From assembly GCA_003535195.1 (NCBI GenBank), contig DOHN01000130.1:638-6720 (forward strand): a stretch of DNA of 6,083 bases, in the 5' to 3' direction. The notes beneath the pieces were generated by a model that did no database searches, was not told the origin of the DNA, and saw nothing but the letters and a program-made list of their open reading frames with translations. Positions 5,515 to 6,083 of the stretch are shown here, piece after piece. This DNA comes from Ruminiclostridium sp. Lineage in GTDB: Bacteria; Bacillota; Clostridia; DSM-8532. The translations under genes were made by a program, and so were the position numbers. The number at the start of each line of letters is the position of its first letter. Positions within the stretch are counted from its first letter, which is position 1.

Positions 5515-5594
5515 CAGATTAACTTTTAGAATACCATAAGATAATCTTATTATCAATAAAAAGATAACCTTTTTGCACGCAATAAGATAGTCTT
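5515..5594. repeat. four operator-like 11-bp repeats at exact 23-bp spacing
   Basis: Copies are CAGATTAACTT (5515-5525), AAGATAATCTT (5538-5548), AAGATAACCTT (5561-5571) and AAGATAGTCTT (5584-5594), centred at 5520, 5543, 5566 and 5589. Each is a near-palindrome; the second extends to the perfect ATAAGAT-A-ATCTTAT. They fill the gap between two divergent genes, one an XRE repressor, and are most likely its binding sites. The first copy is the most degenerate (8 of 11). Confidence 0.8.
5528..5556 (-). promoter_or_regulatory. promoter of the small minus-strand gene
   Basis: TTGATA (5556-5551), 17-base spacer, TATTCT (5533-5528) on the minus strand. The spacer contains the second operator repeat in full, and the first repeat lies at the expected transcription start, so repressor binding should silence it. 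Confidence 0.6.
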
Positions 5595-5602
5595 GTTAGA
5601 AT
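5573..5602 (+). promoter_or_regulatory. promoter of the XRE regulator
   Basis: TTGCAC (5573-5578), 18-base spacer, TAGAAT (5597-5602). The fourth operator repeat lies inside the spacer, consistent with negative autoregulation. The -35 match is weak, so this is moderately supported. Confidence 0.5.
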
Positions 5603-5624
5603 TGACGCAGAGGAGGTGGCTGGG

Positions 5625-5951
5625 ATGTTTAATTTACGTTTATTGCGTGAGGAACACAAATTGAGCCAACAAAAACTGGCAGATGAATTTGATATTGCAC
5701 AGTCGCAAATACAGAATTATGAAACAGGCGGCTATCAGCCGGATATTGAGACATTGAACAAGTACGCAGATTTCTTTGATGTGTCGGTAGATTTTCTTCT
5801 TGGCCGTACAGATATACGACGCAAGCTGGAAACGGTAAAAGAATATGACTTGAGCGAGGATGAGCAAAAAATTATAGATCGCTACCGTGGCTTGCGTCCG
5901 AGGCAGCGACAAAGTCTCACTCTCTTTCTTGATACTCTGGAAGATAACTAA
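5625..5951 (+). CDS. XRE/Cro-CI family transcriptional regulator
   Basis: A 108-residue DNA-binding protein. Residues 4-59 form a Cro/CI-type helix-turn-helix domain: LRLLREEHKLSQQKLADEF, with a recognition helix around 26-35 (QSQIQNYETG), then PDIETLNKYADFFDVSVDFLLGRTD, the classic end of this domain. The tail (about 77-108), starting LSEDEQKIIDRYRGLRPRQR, is a short helical extension likely used for dimerisation. The start is ATG 5625 because AGGAGGT (5611-5617) lies 7 bases upstream; the in-frame GTG at 5616 overlaps that SD. It is divergent from the 79-residue gene and probably represses both promoters via the 23-bp repeat array. Such regulators are common in prophages and conjugative elements; the exact physiological signal cannot be read here. 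Confidence 0.9.
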   Translation: MFNLRLLREEHKLSQQKLADEFDIAQSQIQNYETGGYQPDIETLNKYADFFDVSVDFLLGRTDIRRKLETVKEYDLSEDEQKIIDRYRGLRPRQRQSLTLFLDTLEDN

Positions 5952-6083
5952 GCAAAAGCCAGAAAGAAAACATACCTCATTTCAAATCAAATCGACATGC
6001 GTAATTTATAATTTTTTTGCAGATATAGATTTCTTGTCGAAACTGAATTCTAATAAGTTGTTCTTTTTCTGTAATAAGCCTTT
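5952..6083. other. AT-rich right edge without an assignable gene
   Basis: No terminator is evident directly after the regulator. Two minus-strand frames are open from the window edge (25 codons to TAA 6008-6006, and 34 codons to a TGA near 5977); either could be the C-terminus of a gene lying to the right, but neither tail is recognisable. Confidence 0.3.

Noticed and set aside
5512..5603. 23-bp periodic repeats considered as a CRISPR-like or iteron array
   Set aside because: Only the 11-bp palindromic core is conserved, the units are in a promoter region between divergent genes, and no Rep or Cas gene is present; operators fit better.
5640..5912. 90-residue minus-strand open frame
   Set aside because: Antisense to the XRE regulator, Cys/Ile/Phe-rich without an SD, typical of a shadow frame.

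Overview
The window carries a complete arsenic-resistance operon on the minus strand, flanked by small regulatory and non-coding modules. Strong AGGAGG-type Shine-Dalgarno (SD) sites, tightly packed genes, moderate-to-low GC, a thioredoxin-type ArsC and a GEMM-I riboswitch all point to a Firmicute, most likely a gut-type clostridial lineage. The SinR/Cro-like regulator beside a short charged protein suggests accessory or mobile DNA, but no integrase, transposase or attachment site is visible, so that is inference.

Layout from left to right. Positions 1-160 hold an unidentified tail and a bidirectional terminator (114-154). Positions 199-455 form a structured non-coding region read on the minus strand. 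It starts with a c-di-GMP-I (GEMM-I) riboswitch (455 to 370), followed by a 12-bp terminator-like hairpin (357 to 328), a large hairpin (286 to 247) and two small ones. Positions 539-5039 are the ars operon, transcribed right to left: arsR, acr3, a DUF2703-ArsD fusion, arsA and arsC. Upstream of arsR are a near-consensus promoter and an ArsR-type operator; a second operator with the same arms lies between arsR and acr3. At 5187-5222 a terminator separates the ars promoter from a small unidentified minus-strand gene (5249-5488). This gene is divergent from a plus-strand XRE-family regulator (5625-5951). The intergenic region between them contains four 11-bp operator-like repeats spaced exactly 23 bp apart.

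How the ars genes work together (family knowledge applied to this sequence): arsenate is reduced to arsenite by ArsC with low-molecular-weight thiol or thioredoxin chemistry. ArsD hands arsenite to the ArsA ATPase. ArsA and the Acr3 permease expel it. ArsR represses the operon until arsenite binds its cysteines. The DUF2703 half of the fused protein is a cysteine-rich, thioredoxin-like domain of unknown function and may be a second metal-handling module.

The least expected items are the riboswitch with no recognisable downstream gene, the fused protein that keeps an excellent internal SD and ATG at the ArsD junction, the duplicated ArsR operator, and the phased 23-bp operator array.
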